The notes beneath the pieces are model-generated. The model was given only the letters and a program-made list of their open reading frames with translations. It did no database searches and was not told the origin of the DNA. 64,000 nucleotides of DNA from positions 4,860,001 through 4,924,000 of the forward strand of contig NZ_CP031153.1 of the NCBI RefSeq assembly GCF_003352465.1, in the 5' to 3' direction. Origin of the DNA: Kordia sp. SMS9 (GTDB lineage: Bacteria; Bacteroidota; Bacteroidia; Flavobacteriales; Flavobacteriaceae). A program made the position numbers and the translations under genes. Shown here piece by piece: positions 26,649-35,704 of the stretch (its first letter is position 1; each line of letters begins with the position of its first letter).

Positions 26649-28400
26649 ATGGAACATTTCATTGTATCAGCTCGTAAATACAGACCGCAAACATTTAAAG
26701 ATGTTGTTGGTCAACAAGCGATTACAAATACGTTGGAAAATGCCATACAACGGAATCATTTAGCACAAGCCTTACTATTTTGTGGACCGCGAGGAGTTGG
26801 AAAAACAACCTGTGCGCGAATCTTAGCGAAAAAGATCAATCAAGATGGTACAGAAAATCCTGATGAAGACTTTGCCTTTAATATTTTTGAACTCGATGCT
26901 GCTTCTAATAATTCGGTAGACGATATTCGAAGTTTGATTGAACAAGTGCGCATTCCACCGCAAGTGGGAAGCTATAAAGTGTATATTATTGATGAGGTAC
27001 ACATGTTGTCGCAAGCAGCTTTTAATGCGTTTTTGAAAACCTTAGAAGAACCGCCAAAACACGCCATTTTTATTCTGGCTACGACCGAAAAACACAAAAT
27101 TATTCCAACGATTTTATCACGATGTCAAATTTTTGATTTTAAACGAATTGGTGTCAAAGATGCAAAAGAATATTTAAAATATATTGCTAAAAGTCAAGGA
27201 GTTGAAGCAGATGATGACGCTTTACATATTATTGCCCAAAAGGCAGATGGTGCCATGCGTGATGCGTTGTCTATTTTTGACAGAGTGGTAAGTTTTTCAG
27301 GAAAACAGTTAACGCGACAAGCGGTCACGGAAAACTTGAACGTTCTCGATTACGAAATTTACTTTACTGCAACTGACCTGATGTTAGAAAATAACATTCC
27401 ACAGTTATTGATAGATTTTAACGAAACCTTATCCAAAGGCTTTGACGGACATCATTTTATTGCTGGAATTGCTTCACATTTTAGAGATTTATTAGTCTGC
27501 AAAAATCAAGCTACAATTGCTTTGCTGGAAGTTGGCGATCAGACGAAACAGAAATATTTGGAACAATCGCAAAAAACGTCACAACAATTTCTCATGAAAG
27601 GAATTGAATTGGCAAATGATTCTGATTTAAAATATAAAACGAGTCGAAACCAGCGACTGTTGGTCGAATTGTGTCTCATGCAACTTGCCTCTATCAATTA
27701 TGATGGAGAAAAAAAAAATAGCAAGCACTTCATAATTCCGGCTACTTTTTTCTTGGCACATGGCAAAAAAGTAAACCCAATTGCCAACGTTACCGAAGCC
27801 AATACCTCGCCACAAACGAAATCTACAGAGGAAATACATTCCAATTCCGCAGCAAACGAAGCAGAGAAGCCATCTACGGAAGTGAAAAAAGCAGCAACAC
27901 CGCCGCCTAAACCCAAGATTGACATTTCCATGATGCGCAACAAGGTTTCTGGTTTGTCGCTATCAAGTATCAAAGCAAAGCAAGAACACCTAAAAAAACA
28001 ACAAAGTAAAGTTGTAGATCAGAAGGAATTGCCAAAAGATGCATTTACAGAAGAAAAAATGGTGGAAGTTTGGAATGCGTATGTGAATAAGATTGATCGG
28101 AAAGGAGAAAAAATTATGGCTTCTTCTCTGTCAACCGATGTTCCAAAATTGAAAGATGCCACGACCATTTCTATTGAATTGCCTAATGAAACCATGAAAA
28201 TTGAAATTGAACGCGCACAATATCCATTGCTGGAATTTGTACGTGCACAATTGAATAATTATGACGTATCACTAGAGATTCTCGTAAATGAAAAGGCGGA
28301 GAAAAAATATGCGTTTACCGCGCGTGATAAGTATGAGAAATTGAAAGAAATCAATCCGCTCGTAGAAAAGCTGCGAAAGGATTTTGACTTAGAAATTTAA
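26649..28400 (+). CDS. dnaX: DNA polymerase III subunit gamma/tau
   Basis: Clamp-loader ATPase of the replicative polymerase. 583 residues: Walker A GPRGVGKT (46-53), Walker B IIDEVHML, sensor 1 FILATTEKHKIIPTILSRCQ, then the collar domain and a low-complexity linker (about 370-440) leading to a tau-like C-terminal part. The Cys4 zinc module usually inserted between Walker A and the DAAS motif is absent: KKINQDGTENPDEDF, with no Cys, occupies the space. I recall the same short form from other Flavobacteriia. No clear slippery A/T run for a programmed gamma frameshift was identified, although an A8 run lies near 27711-27718. Confidence 0.95.
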   Translation: MEHFIVSARKYRPQTFKDVVGQQAITNTLENAIQRNHLAQALLFCGPRGVGKTTCARILAKKINQDGTENPDEDFAFNIFELDAASNNSVDDIRSLIEQVRIPPQVGSYKVYIIDEVHMLSQAAFNAFLKTLEEPPKHAIFILATTEKHKIIPTILSRCQIFDFKRIGVKDAKEYLKYIAKSQGVEADDDALHIIAQKADGAMRDALSIFDRVVSFSGKQLTRQAVTENLNVLDYEIYFTATDLMLENNIPQLLIDFNETLSKGFDGHHFIAGIASHFRDLLVCKNQATIALLEVGDQTKQKYLEQSQKTSQQFLMKGIELANDSDLKYKTSRNQRLLVELCLMQLASINYDGEKKNSKHFIIPATFFLAHGKKVNPIANVTEANTSPQTKSTEEIHSNSAANEAEKPSTEVKKAATPPPKPKIDISMMRNKVSGLSLSSIKAKQEHLKKQQSKVVDQKELPKDAFTEEKMVEVWNAYVNKIDRKGEKIMASSLSTDVPKLKDATTISIELPNETMKIEIERAQYPLLEFVRAQLNNYDVSLEILVNEKAEKKYAFTARDKYEKLKEINPLVEKLRKDFDLEI

Positions 28401-28407
28401 TAAATAA

Positions 28408-28992
28408 ATGATGTTAGGACTCAAATTGCCAACTGATCCACGTTGGGTGAACATTGCAGAAAAGAATATTGAAGAAATTTTGACAGATCATGCGTTTTGT
28501 GAACAGAAGGCGGCAAGTACCGCGATTTCTTTGATTGTAAGTTTTCCAGAGTATCCTGAATTGATTAACGCAATGATTGCCTTGGTGAAAGAAGAAATGA
28601 GTCATTTTAAAATGGTGCATGATCGCATTTTAGCTAGAGGTTGGACATTGGGACGTGATCGAAAGGACGAATATGTAAATAGATTGGTGCAATTTTTCCC
28701 AAAAGGTGGCAGCAGAACCACGCAACTCGTACACCGATTGTTGTATGCTGCGTTGATTGAAGCCAGAAGTTGCGAACGTTTTAAGTTATTGTCTGAACAT
28801 ATCAACGATCCTGAATTGGCAACTTTTTATAAGAACTTAATGGTTAGTGAAGCCAATCATTATACGATGTTTTTAGGTTTTGCTAGAGAATATGGTGATC
28901 GTACAGAAGTGGATACAAAATGGCAAGCGTTGCTTGATTTTGAAGCAGAAATTATGCGCGATTTGGGAACGAAAGAAACAATGCATGGCTGA
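28408..28992 (+). CDS. miaE: tRNA-(ms2io6A)-hydroxylase
   Basis: Di-iron monooxygenase of the ferritin-like fold that hydroxylates the isopentenyl group of the modified A37 in tRNA. 194 residues. Iron-ligand patterns are visible: EEMSHFKMVH (E-x-x-H), LIEARSCERF and SEANHYTMF (E-x-x-H). The first residues LGLKLPTDPRWVN and the GGSRTTQLVHRLL segment are family-like. It starts 7 nt after dnaX and is probably co-transcribed. Directly after its stop a long repeat zone begins. Confidence 0.92.
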   Translation: MMLGLKLPTDPRWVNIAEKNIEEILTDHAFCEQKAASTAISLIVSFPEYPELINAMIALVKEEMSHFKMVHDRILARGWTLGRDRKDEYVNRLVQFFPKGGSRTTQLVHRLLYAALIEARSCERFKLLSEHINDPELATFYKNLMVSEANHYTMFLGFAREYGDRTEVDTKWQALLDFEAEIMRDLGTKETMHG

Positions 28993-29090
28993 TTAGACTC
29001 GCTTTGCTATTAGATTTTTAGATCGCTATCGCTATTAGATTTTAAGACCGCTATCGCTATTAGATATTAGACCGCTCCGCTGATAGATAT
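28993..29090. repeat. Degenerate short repeats after miaE (TAGATxGCTATCGC type)
   Basis: From the base after the miaE stop, four degenerate copies of a ~24-bp unit such as GACCGCTATCGCTATTAGAT run in tandem. They share the GACTCGCT..TAGA core with the larger array that follows and with inverted traces at 31414-31475. Confidence 0.65.
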
Positions 29091-30230
29091 TAGATTCTTT
29101 CATACAATGTTCGCGTTTTCTTTGAAACTTCATTTTCAAATTAAAGAATTTTCAAATTGACACATTGAATAAGACTCGCTTCGCCTGTTAGATTGTTAGA
29201 CTCTTTCATACAATCTTTGAGTTTTCTTTGAAACTTCATTTTCAAATTGAAGAATTTTCAAATTGACACATTGAATAAGACTCGCTTCACCTGTTAGATA
29301 ATAGATTCTTTCATACAATGTTCGCGTTTTCTTTGAAACTTTATTTTCAAATTAAAGAATTTTCAAATGGACACATTGAATAAGACTCGCTTCGCTGATA
29401 GATGTTAGACTCTTTCATACAATGTTCGCGTTTTCTTTGAAACTTCATTTTCAAATTAAAGAATTTTCAAATTGACACATTGAATAAGACTCGCTCCGCT
29501 GATAGATATTAGATTCTTTCATACAATGTTCGCGTTTTCTTTGAAACTTCATTTTCAAATTGAAGAATTTTCAAATGGACACATTGAATAAGACTCGCTC
29601 CGCTAATAGATATTAGATTCTTTCATACAATGTTCGCGTTTTCTTTGAAACTTTATTTTCAAATTAAAGAATTTTCAAATGGACACATTGAATAAAACTC
29701 GCTTCGCTGATAGATGTTAGACTCTTTCATACAATGTTCGCGTTTTCTTTGAAACTTCATTTTCAAATTGAAGAATTTTCAAATGGACACATTGAATAAG
29801 ACTCGCTTCGCTGATAGATGTTAGACTCTTTCTTACAATCTTTGGATTTTCTTTGAAACTTCATTTTCAAATTGAAGAATTTTCAAATGGACACATTGAA
29901 TAAGACTCGCTCCGCTGATAGATATTAGATTCTTTCATACAATGTTCGCGTTTTCTTTGAAACTTCATTTTCAAATTAAAGAATTTTCAAATGGACACAT
30001 TGAATAAGACTCGTTTCGCTGATAGATATTAGACTCTTTCATACAATGTTTGAGTTTTCTTTGAAACTTTATTTTCAAATTAAAGAATTTTCAAATTGAC
30101 ACATTGAATAAGACTCGCTTCACCTGTTAGATAATAGATTCTTTCATACAATGTTCGCGTTTTCTTTGAAACTTTATTTTCAAATTAAAGAATTTTCAAA
30201 TGGACACATTGGGTTAGATTCGCTTTGCGT
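29088..30230. repeat. 11-copy tandem array, 104-106 bp period, non-coding
   Basis: The landmark GACACATTG recurs at 29159, 29265, 29370, 29474, 29578, 29682, 29786, 29890, 29994, 30098 and 30203, giving spacings of 104-106 bp. Each unit reads TTAGATTCTTTCATACAATG, GTTTTCTTTGAAACTT, ATTTTCAAATTAAAGAATTT and ACACATTGAATAAGACTCGC, with only scattered base changes. The period is not a multiple of three and frames are closed, so it is not coding. Self-complementary parts (TTTCAAAT/ATTTTCAAATT, CAATGT/ACATTG) allow each unit to fold. It occupies the gap between miaE and the next gene. Confidence 0.92.
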
Positions 30231-30387
30231 TTTACATTTCTACCAAAAATGCTATATATTGATTGTATGTAGCGTGTTTTTTGTTCGTGATTTATAAATT
30301 CTGACTAGTAATTTGGGAATAATAGGTTAGAATTTTTCATGGATAATAACCTTTGTTGTAGTTTTATCGTAATTAAAACTACTTACT

Positions 30388-31098
30388 ATGAAAAAACTTT
30401 ACATTTTACTTTTAGCCGTATTTGCTAGTCATACTACACAAGCACAAGACGATCCAAACCTTTTAGGACAATGGTTTTTACATTATATAGAATCTAATGG
30501 AACTATTATGTATCCACCTAGTGATGGTGCAAATCCTTCTATTATTTTTTCTAACCTTACTCCAAACCCGTTTGATTTTAATGGTGATGGTAGTGGAGTC
30601 TGCAACTCTTTCTTTTTGCATTATGAATTACCTAATAGTACAACAATAACCATAAGTGAATTTTCGTCTACACTCGTTTTTTGTAATACTAATGCTCAAG
30701 ATGCATATGAATTTATGTATTTCAGCATTTTGAATAATAACCCTACAAGTACATTTGACTACACTATTGATCTTCCAAATGAAACCTTGACCATGATCGA
30801 TTTACTAGGAGAAAAACTAGTATATGGAAGACAAATTTTATCCACTAAAGACAATGAAGTATTTTCAAATAATATAAAAGTGTATCCGAATCCTGCGCAA
30901 AAAGAGATATTCATGACAGGAATTGCTGCGAATTCTAAAACGAGTTATTCAATTTATAACCTTGTTGGAAATGTCGCTGTTTCTGAACGTTCTATGACGC
31001 AAGCATCTTTGGATGTTTCGCAATTAAAAGCCGGCGTATATTTTATAAAGATTCAACAGCAAGGAAAAACAGCAGTGAAGAAGTTTGTGAAGATTTAG
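30388..31098 (+). CDS. Secreted protein with type IX secretion sorting domain
   Basis: 236 residues. A signal peptide (MKKLYILLLAVFASHTTQAQ) is followed by a beta-rich lipocalin-like region of about 140 residues (LLGQWFLHYIESNG opens it) with two Cys, and a C-terminal T9SS type A sorting tail (about 165-236) with VYPNPAQKEIFM, the strand YSIYNLVG and the end LKAGVYFIKIQQQGKTAVK. Proteins of this design cross the outer membrane through the Por machinery, one part of which, PorQ, is encoded later in this window. The function of the N-terminal domain is unknown. Confidence 0.88.
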   Translation: MKKLYILLLAVFASHTTQAQDDPNLLGQWFLHYIESNGTIMYPPSDGANPSIIFSNLTPNPFDFNGDGSGVCNSFFLHYELPNSTTITISEFSSTLVFCNTNAQDAYEFMYFSILNNNPTSTFDYTIDLPNETLTMIDLLGEKLVYGRQILSTKDNEVFSNNIKVYPNPAQKEIFMTGIAANSKTSYSIYNLVGNVAVSERSMTQASLDVSQLKAGVYFIKIQQQGKTAVKKFVKI

Positions 31099-31206
31099 AT
31101 TTTTAGAAACGGCTTTGCCTTTAGATTCTTAGACTTGTTCCTGCGAGGCAGGAATCTCTTAGATCGCTGATGTTCTTAGTATGTTGGTATTATACCAATA
31201 CACATA

Positions 31207-31260
31207 CGTCAATTCGAGTGATTTTCTGAATAGAATGAAGAAAATTGTATCGAGAATAGT
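31207..31260 (+). repeat. Dispersed intergenic palindromic element (copy in 31.2 kb gap)
   Basis: CGTCAATTCGAGTGATTTTC ... AAAATTGTATCGAGAATAG is a variant of the element found in the thr block. The sequence before it (31099-31180) holds degenerate TTAGATTCTTAGAC units and a TGCGAGGCAGGAATC segment. Confidence 0.68.
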
Positions 31261-31310
31261 TTGAATCGCTTCACTTCGGCAAGCACAGTGTAAGCGCTCT
31301 TAGAAAATAA

Positions 31311-31345
31311 AAAAGGTCAAATTGAGCAATTCAGTTTAACCTTTT
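31311..31345. terminator. Bidirectional terminator between two convergent genes
   Basis: A 15-bp stem with two weak pairs (31311-31325 with 31331-31345), AAAAGGT on one side and ACCTTTT on the other, with a 5-nt loop. A-rich before and T-rich at the end, it suits the convergent 30388 and 31474 genes. Confidence 0.7.
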
Positions 31346-31413
31346 GTATGTTGTATGATGTGAAACTGAATCAAGTTTAACTTGATGTATTTTTAAATTA
31401 TAATTCTAATAGT

Positions 31414-31475
31414 CTATAAGCGAAGCGTGTCTAAAAATCTAACAGCAATAACGATCTAGCAGCGTTAGCGAGTCT
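31414..31475. repeat. Inverted copy of the short TAGA/GCT repeats at a gene 3' end
   Basis: Read on the minus strand this is TAGACTCGCTAACGCTGC, TAGATCGTTATTGCTG and TTAGATTTTTAGACACGC, the same degenerate unit found after miaE. It abuts the 3' end of the minus-strand gene that stops at 31474, so the repeats again follow a stop codon on the coding strand. Confidence 0.55.
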
Positions 31476-32070
31476 AGAGTCTATACGTTAACCCAATTTG
31501 AATGACTGCATTTTTCCCTTCAAAGTTTGGCGCTCGATCTTCGTCAAACATGTCTGCCAAACCTAAATTATAACGTGCTTCAATAGCTACATTTTCTAAA
31601 ATAGTAACTCCGATTCCACCATTGACTCCAAAGTCAAAGTTTTTAAAACTATCTTCAAATTCGTGAATTTTCACTCCAATTTGAGGTCCAACTTGAATGT
31701 TTAAGAAATTTGTTAATTCATATTTTAGCATTAATGGCACTTGCAAATAATCGGCGCGTAATGCTTCTTCTTTTGCTCCTTGCGAAGAATACAACAATTC
31801 TGGCTGAAAGCGTAATTTTCCAGCAACGTGCATATCTAAAAAGAATCCGGCAACAAATCCAATTCTTGAATCGTTCAAACCTTCTTGAATGTCTTCTAAA
31901 TTGGTTCCACTATAGTTAGAAAGATTGATTCCCGCTTTGAATCCATAACGTGTTTCGGTATCGCCACTTACGTATGTTGATTCGTCCATTTCTTCTTCAA
32001 CTTTTTCTGTTTCTTGTGAAAAAGCCATAAATGAACCTAGTAAGAACGAAAGAAGTATGATTTTTTTCAT
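31474..32070 (-). CDS. Outer-membrane beta-barrel (porin-like) protein
   Basis: 198 residues with a signal peptide (MKKIILLSFLLGSFMAFSQ). After an acidic stretch the mature protein is an eight-strand barrel of the PorT/OmpA-barrel type: RYGFKAGINLSNYSG begins the first strand, LRFQPELLYSSQGAKEE and LQVPLMLKYELTNFLN are mid strands, and NAVIQIGLTYRL is the C-terminal strand with terminal hydrophobic residues. It is one of the many small barrels of this phylum with no assigned substrate and is a single gene. Confidence 0.88.
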   Translation of the reverse strand: MKKIILLSFLLGSFMAFSQETEKVEEEMDESTYVSGDTETRYGFKAGINLSNYSGTNLEDIQEGLNDSRIGFVAGFFLDMHVAGKLRFQPELLYSSQGAKEEALRADYLQVPLMLKYELTNFLNIQVGPQIGVKIHEFEDSFKNFDFGVNGGIGVTILENVAIEARYNLGLADMFDEDRAPNFEGKNAVIQIGLTYRL

Positions 32071-32158
32071 TAGTGCGTATTTTATTTAGTTGTATAGATT
32101 CTTTTTTGGCAAGAATCTGTTGGTTTTGAGTTATTTGCTAAATGTAGGTATCACTTTT

Positions 32159-33082
32159 TCAAAAACTCAAAATATTCGTTCCGTTTTTCTGTTTTTTCGA
32201 TGTTTCGAAGAATAATGTCTTTATAATACCATCTGCAAGTCCAATTTTAGGCACATATATTTTTTGTGCGCCACTCCATTTGCAAGCAGAGAGATAAATT
32301 TGAGTCGCAGGAATAATGACATCGGCTCTATCCGGATTCAATCCTAATTCAGAAATACGTTGCTCATACGTAAGACTTTGCAAGAATTGATATTGCGCAT
32401 TCAAATAGATATACGACAACGGTTCACCAATTGGCGTTCCTGACATTTTGTAGAGCTTGTTGATATTTCCCCCTGAACCAATGAGTGACAAGCGTTTTAA
32501 CCCTTTTGTATTGCGCTTGATCCATTTTTCAACAGCATTCCAATTGTCATCTGTAATCATTTCGTTCAACAAACGTACGGTTCCGATTTTGAAAGAACGC
32601 GAGGTTTTTATTTTTCCATTTGAGAAAATCGTCAACTCAGTACTTCCGCCACCAACATCTACATAGAGATAGTCTTTTTCTTTGGCAATAACATCGTGAA
32701 GATCGGTGGACGCGATGATTTCCGCTTCGCGTTTTCCATCAATAATCTCAATATTAATATTCGCTTTTTTCTTGATTTTTTCTACAACTGCTGCACCATT
32801 TTTAGCATCACGCATTGCGGAAGTCGCACATGCCATATACATTTCCACGCCATGAACATCCATCAACAAACGATAGGATTTCATCGCATTGGTCATACGA
32901 TCTATGTTCGTTTTTGATATTTCTCCGTTCGTAAATACGTCTTGTCCCAAACGAATTGGCACACGCACCAACGAACTTTTTTTGAATTTCGGTTCTTTAT
33001 TTTCCTCTTCAATCACATTTGCAACTAACAACCGTATAGCATTCGATCCAATATCAATGGCAGCAAATTTTCTAATTCTCAA
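32159..33082 (-). CDS. Exopolyphosphatase / guanosine pentaphosphatase (Ppx/GppA family)
   Basis: 307 residues of the ASKHA fold, the short single-domain form. The phosphate loops are AAIDIGSNAIRLLVAN at the N-terminus and YVDVGGGSTELTIF in the middle, with RLSLIGSGGNINKLYKM later. It hydrolyses terminal phosphate from polyphosphate or pppGpp; the short form does not say which. It lies 18 nt after ppk1 on the same strand, so synthesis and breakdown of polyphosphate are encoded together. Confidence 0.92.
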   Translation of the reverse strand: MRIRKFAAIDIGSNAIRLLVANVIEEENKEPKFKKSSLVRVPIRLGQDVFTNGEISKTNIDRMTNAMKSYRLLMDVHGVEMYMACATSAMRDAKNGAAVVEKIKKKANINIEIIDGKREAEIIASTDLHDVIAKEKDYLYVDVGGGSTELTIFSNGKIKTSRSFKIGTVRLLNEMITDDNWNAVEKWIKRNTKGLKRLSLIGSGGNINKLYKMSGTPIGEPLSYIYLNAQYQFLQSLTYEQRISELGLNPDRADVIIPATQIYLSACKWSGAQKIYVPKIGLADGIIKTLFFETSKKQKNGTNILSF

Positions 33083-33100
33083 AATGGATTCTTTTTTGTA

Positions 33101-35206
33101 TTAATTTGACATTTTTTCTAAATAGTAATCATACGTAGCAAATTGTGAACGTACTTTGATCAATTGATTGGTACGATAGGCATTGTCTTGTTTTTCAGAG
33201 AATACACGTGCTTTTACATTATCGCTCCAGCCAATATTGAACGTATCTAGCAATTCTTTTTTGATATCTTCATCGTATATCGGGCAGGTTACTTCTACCC
33301 TTTTGTCTATATTTCGCGTCATCCAATCGGCAGAAGAAATATAAATTTTCGGATCACCATTATTCCCAAAGATAAACATTCTTGGGTGTTCTAAAAACTT
33401 GTCTACAATACTTATGCCTTCAATATTTTCACTCATCCCAGCAACTCCAGGAATTAAACAGCAAATTCCACGCACAATGAGCTGAATTTTTACACCTGCT
33501 CTACTGGCATCATACAATTTGTCTATCATCTTGTAATCTGACAAACTGTTGACTTTTATTTTGATGTACGCTTCTTTTCCTTCTTTCGCATTTTTTATTT
33601 CTGTATTGATCAGTTTGTTGAATGCATTTCTGGTGTAATGTGGCGATACGATTAAGTGTCTATATTTGGCTACTTTGTAATTTGTTTCAAAGAAATCGAA
33701 TACTTTAGAAACTTCTTTCAATACATTTTGATCGGATGTAAAGAGTGTGTAATCTGTGTAAATTTTCGCAGTGGATTCGTTTACATTTCCAGTACTAACA
33801 AAACCATACCGAACGATTTTATTCTGTTCTCTTCGCTCAATAACACAGGTTTTGCTATGCACTTTTAAACCTTGCACACCAAAGATTAAATGAACGCCTT
33901 CACTCTGCATTTGTTCTGCATATTTAATATTGGCAGCTTCATCAAAACGTGCTTGCAATTCAATTTGGACCGTCACTTTTTTACCATTTTTTACGGCGTT
34001 TACTAACGAACTCGCTACATGTGAAATTTTTGCCAAACGGTATACGGTAATTTTTATATTTTCTACTTTCGGATCTAACGCAGCTTCCCGCAAAAACCGC
34101 ACAACATACGCAAACGTATGATATGGTGCGTATTGTAGGTAATCTTTTTCAGCAATTTTCTCAAAGAGACTTCCTTCCATACTCAAGCCTTTTACAGGCA
34201 ATGGCGGATAGGGTTTGTAGAGTAAATCTTGGCGTCCTAAACTTGGAAACGACATGTAATCTTTACGATTGTGATAGCGTCCACCAGGAATTAAACTGTC
34301 TATATCGTCAATGCCCATTTTTTCAATGAGATACTCAAACGTGTCTTTTTCAATCGTTTTATCGTACACAAATCGCACAGGCGTTCCACTTTTTCTGCCT
34401 TTTACACTGGTAGATATTTTTTGGATGAAACTTTTTGTCAAATCGTTGTCAATGTCCAATTCTGCATCACGTGTAATTTTAATCATATGTGCAGATAAAC
34501 TTTCGTATTCAAAAATCGTAAAAATATTACTCAACGAATGTCGAATAAGATCGTCTAAAATGATGATGAATTTTTTTTCACCTTCACTTGGCAATACGAT
34601 AAAACGATCAATCATTTTCGGAATTTCAATCAGTGCATATTTGATCTTATTTACTTTCGGCTTGAAAAAACGCGTTACTTTTTTGGTGTTTTTGGTTTGT
34701 TCTTTCATCACCATGCGAATTGCCAAATACGCTGCTTTGTCTTTCAACGCTGGCATTTCATCAATATCGTCTAAAATGATCGTTACTAATGCAGGACTTA
34801 CTTTTTCAATGAAATATTTTTCAATGTACGCACTTTGACTTGGCGACACTTTTTGTTCGTTGATGATGAATATGTTTTCTTTTTCCAAGGCTTTTTGCAC
34901 TTCGTTTAGAATGCGCAAACTTTCCGTCTGCTGCTTGATCACGATTTTGGTGATTTGCTCCAACAAATCTTTCGCCTTGGTTCCACCTAATACACTTCTT
35001 CCTCCTTTTCCAGCTTGCGCGATCCGTTTTACCGTTGCATAGCGCACTTTGAAAAATTCATCCAAGTTATTAGAGAAGATTCCGATGAAACGCAAACGTT
35101 CAATTAATGGAACCGTTTTATCAGCAGCTTCCTGCAACACACGTCCGTTGAACTGAAGCCAACTTATTTCTCTATTGATGTATTTGTTTTTAGTACGCTG
35201 CATCAT
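33101..35206 (-). CDS. ppk1: Polyphosphate kinase 1
   Basis: Makes polyphosphate from ATP through a phosphohistidine. 701 residues with the four PPK1 domains: the N-terminal NREISWLQFNGRVLQEA, the head domain, and two phospholipase-D-like C domains including GLKVHSKTCVIERRE (the His of the H-K motif) and VSTGNVNESTAKIYTDYTLF. FSNNLDEFFKVR near the N-terminus is also diagnostic. Its start overlaps the end of sixA by 4 nt (ATGA), implying translational coupling, and ppx follows it. Confidence 0.97.
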   Translation of the reverse strand: MMQRTKNKYINREISWLQFNGRVLQEAADKTVPLIERLRFIGIFSNNLDEFFKVRYATVKRIAQAGKGGRSVLGGTKAKDLLEQITKIVIKQQTESLRILNEVQKALEKENIFIINEQKVSPSQSAYIEKYFIEKVSPALVTIILDDIDEMPALKDKAAYLAIRMVMKEQTKNTKKVTRFFKPKVNKIKYALIEIPKMIDRFIVLPSEGEKKFIIILDDLIRHSLSNIFTIFEYESLSAHMIKITRDAELDIDNDLTKSFIQKISTSVKGRKSGTPVRFVYDKTIEKDTFEYLIEKMGIDDIDSLIPGGRYHNRKDYMSFPSLGRQDLLYKPYPPLPVKGLSMEGSLFEKIAEKDYLQYAPYHTFAYVVRFLREAALDPKVENIKITVYRLAKISHVASSLVNAVKNGKKVTVQIELQARFDEAANIKYAEQMQSEGVHLIFGVQGLKVHSKTCVIERREQNKIVRYGFVSTGNVNESTAKIYTDYTLFTSDQNVLKEVSKVFDFFETNYKVAKYRHLIVSPHYTRNAFNKLINTEIKNAKEGKEAYIKIKVNSLSDYKMIDKLYDASRAGVKIQLIVRGICCLIPGVAGMSENIEGISIVDKFLEHPRMFIFGNNGDPKIYISSADWMTRNIDKRVEVTCPIYDEDIKKELLDTFNIGWSDNVKARVFSEKQDNAYRTNQLIKVRSQFATYDYYLEKMSN

Positions 35207-35688
35207 TTTAAGTCTTTAGGAAATACGTTTAATATCGTTTTACCTTCATTGATATCATGCCAAGAATCCGTATCAAATTGAATTACTACGGCGCCACTTG
35301 TCGGTACATTGTCAAAATATTGGCTTCCATAGGTGTTTACAACTGCTGTAATTGCGTGATTGTGCCCAAAAACCATCAATGTATCTACTTCATCATCACA
35401 AGATTTTATGGTTGCCAACAATCCTGAGCCGCCAAAATCATACATATTTTCTTTGATGCTAATTTTGTTAAACGGATATTCCAAACAGCGTGTAAATATG
35501 GCACAAGTATGCAACGCACGATTGGCGATACTAGAAAATATAATATCAGGAGTGTCAATTTTGTCTGAAATATAATTTGCCACCAAATGTGCATCTTTGA
35601 TGCCGCGTAATTTGAGCGGACGATCTTTATCATCTACAGGATATTCCCAAGATGATTTTGCGTGTCGGACGATGAGTAACGTTTTCAA
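35203..35688 (-). CDS. sixA: SixA-like phosphohistidine phosphatase (histidine phosphatase superfamily)
   Basis: 161 residues from the TTG at 35688, which puts the catalytic LLIVRHAKSSWEY at the N-terminus as in the family and leaves 16 nt to the pdxH stop; the longer in-frame reading runs into pdxH and adds unrelated residues. R-H-A-K carries the phospho-accepting His; a second His is in MVFGHNHAITAVV. SixA removes phosphate from His residues of phosphotransfer proteins. Its stop overlaps the ppk1 start, so the partner here may be linked to polyphosphate or to PPK1's phosphohistidine; that is inference. Confidence 0.88.
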   Translation of the reverse strand: MKTLLIVRHAKSSWEYPVDDKDRPLKLRGIKDAHLVANYISDKIDTPDIIFSSIANRALHTCAIFTRCLEYPFNKISIKENMYDFGGSGLLATIKSCDDEVDTLMVFGHNHAITAVVNTYGSQYFDNVPTSGAVVIQFDTDSWHDINEGKTILNVFPKDLK

Positions 35689-35704
35689 TGTGTTTGTTTT
35701 TTGA

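Noticed and set aside
27711..27718. A8 run in dnaX as a programmed frameshift site
   Set aside because: The surrounding sequence shows no clear downstream stem or short alternative frame that would make a gamma form, so I only mention it.
29088..30230. CRISPR array
   Set aside because: The units are near-identical over their whole length with no unique spacers and a period of 104-106 bp; no cas genes are present.
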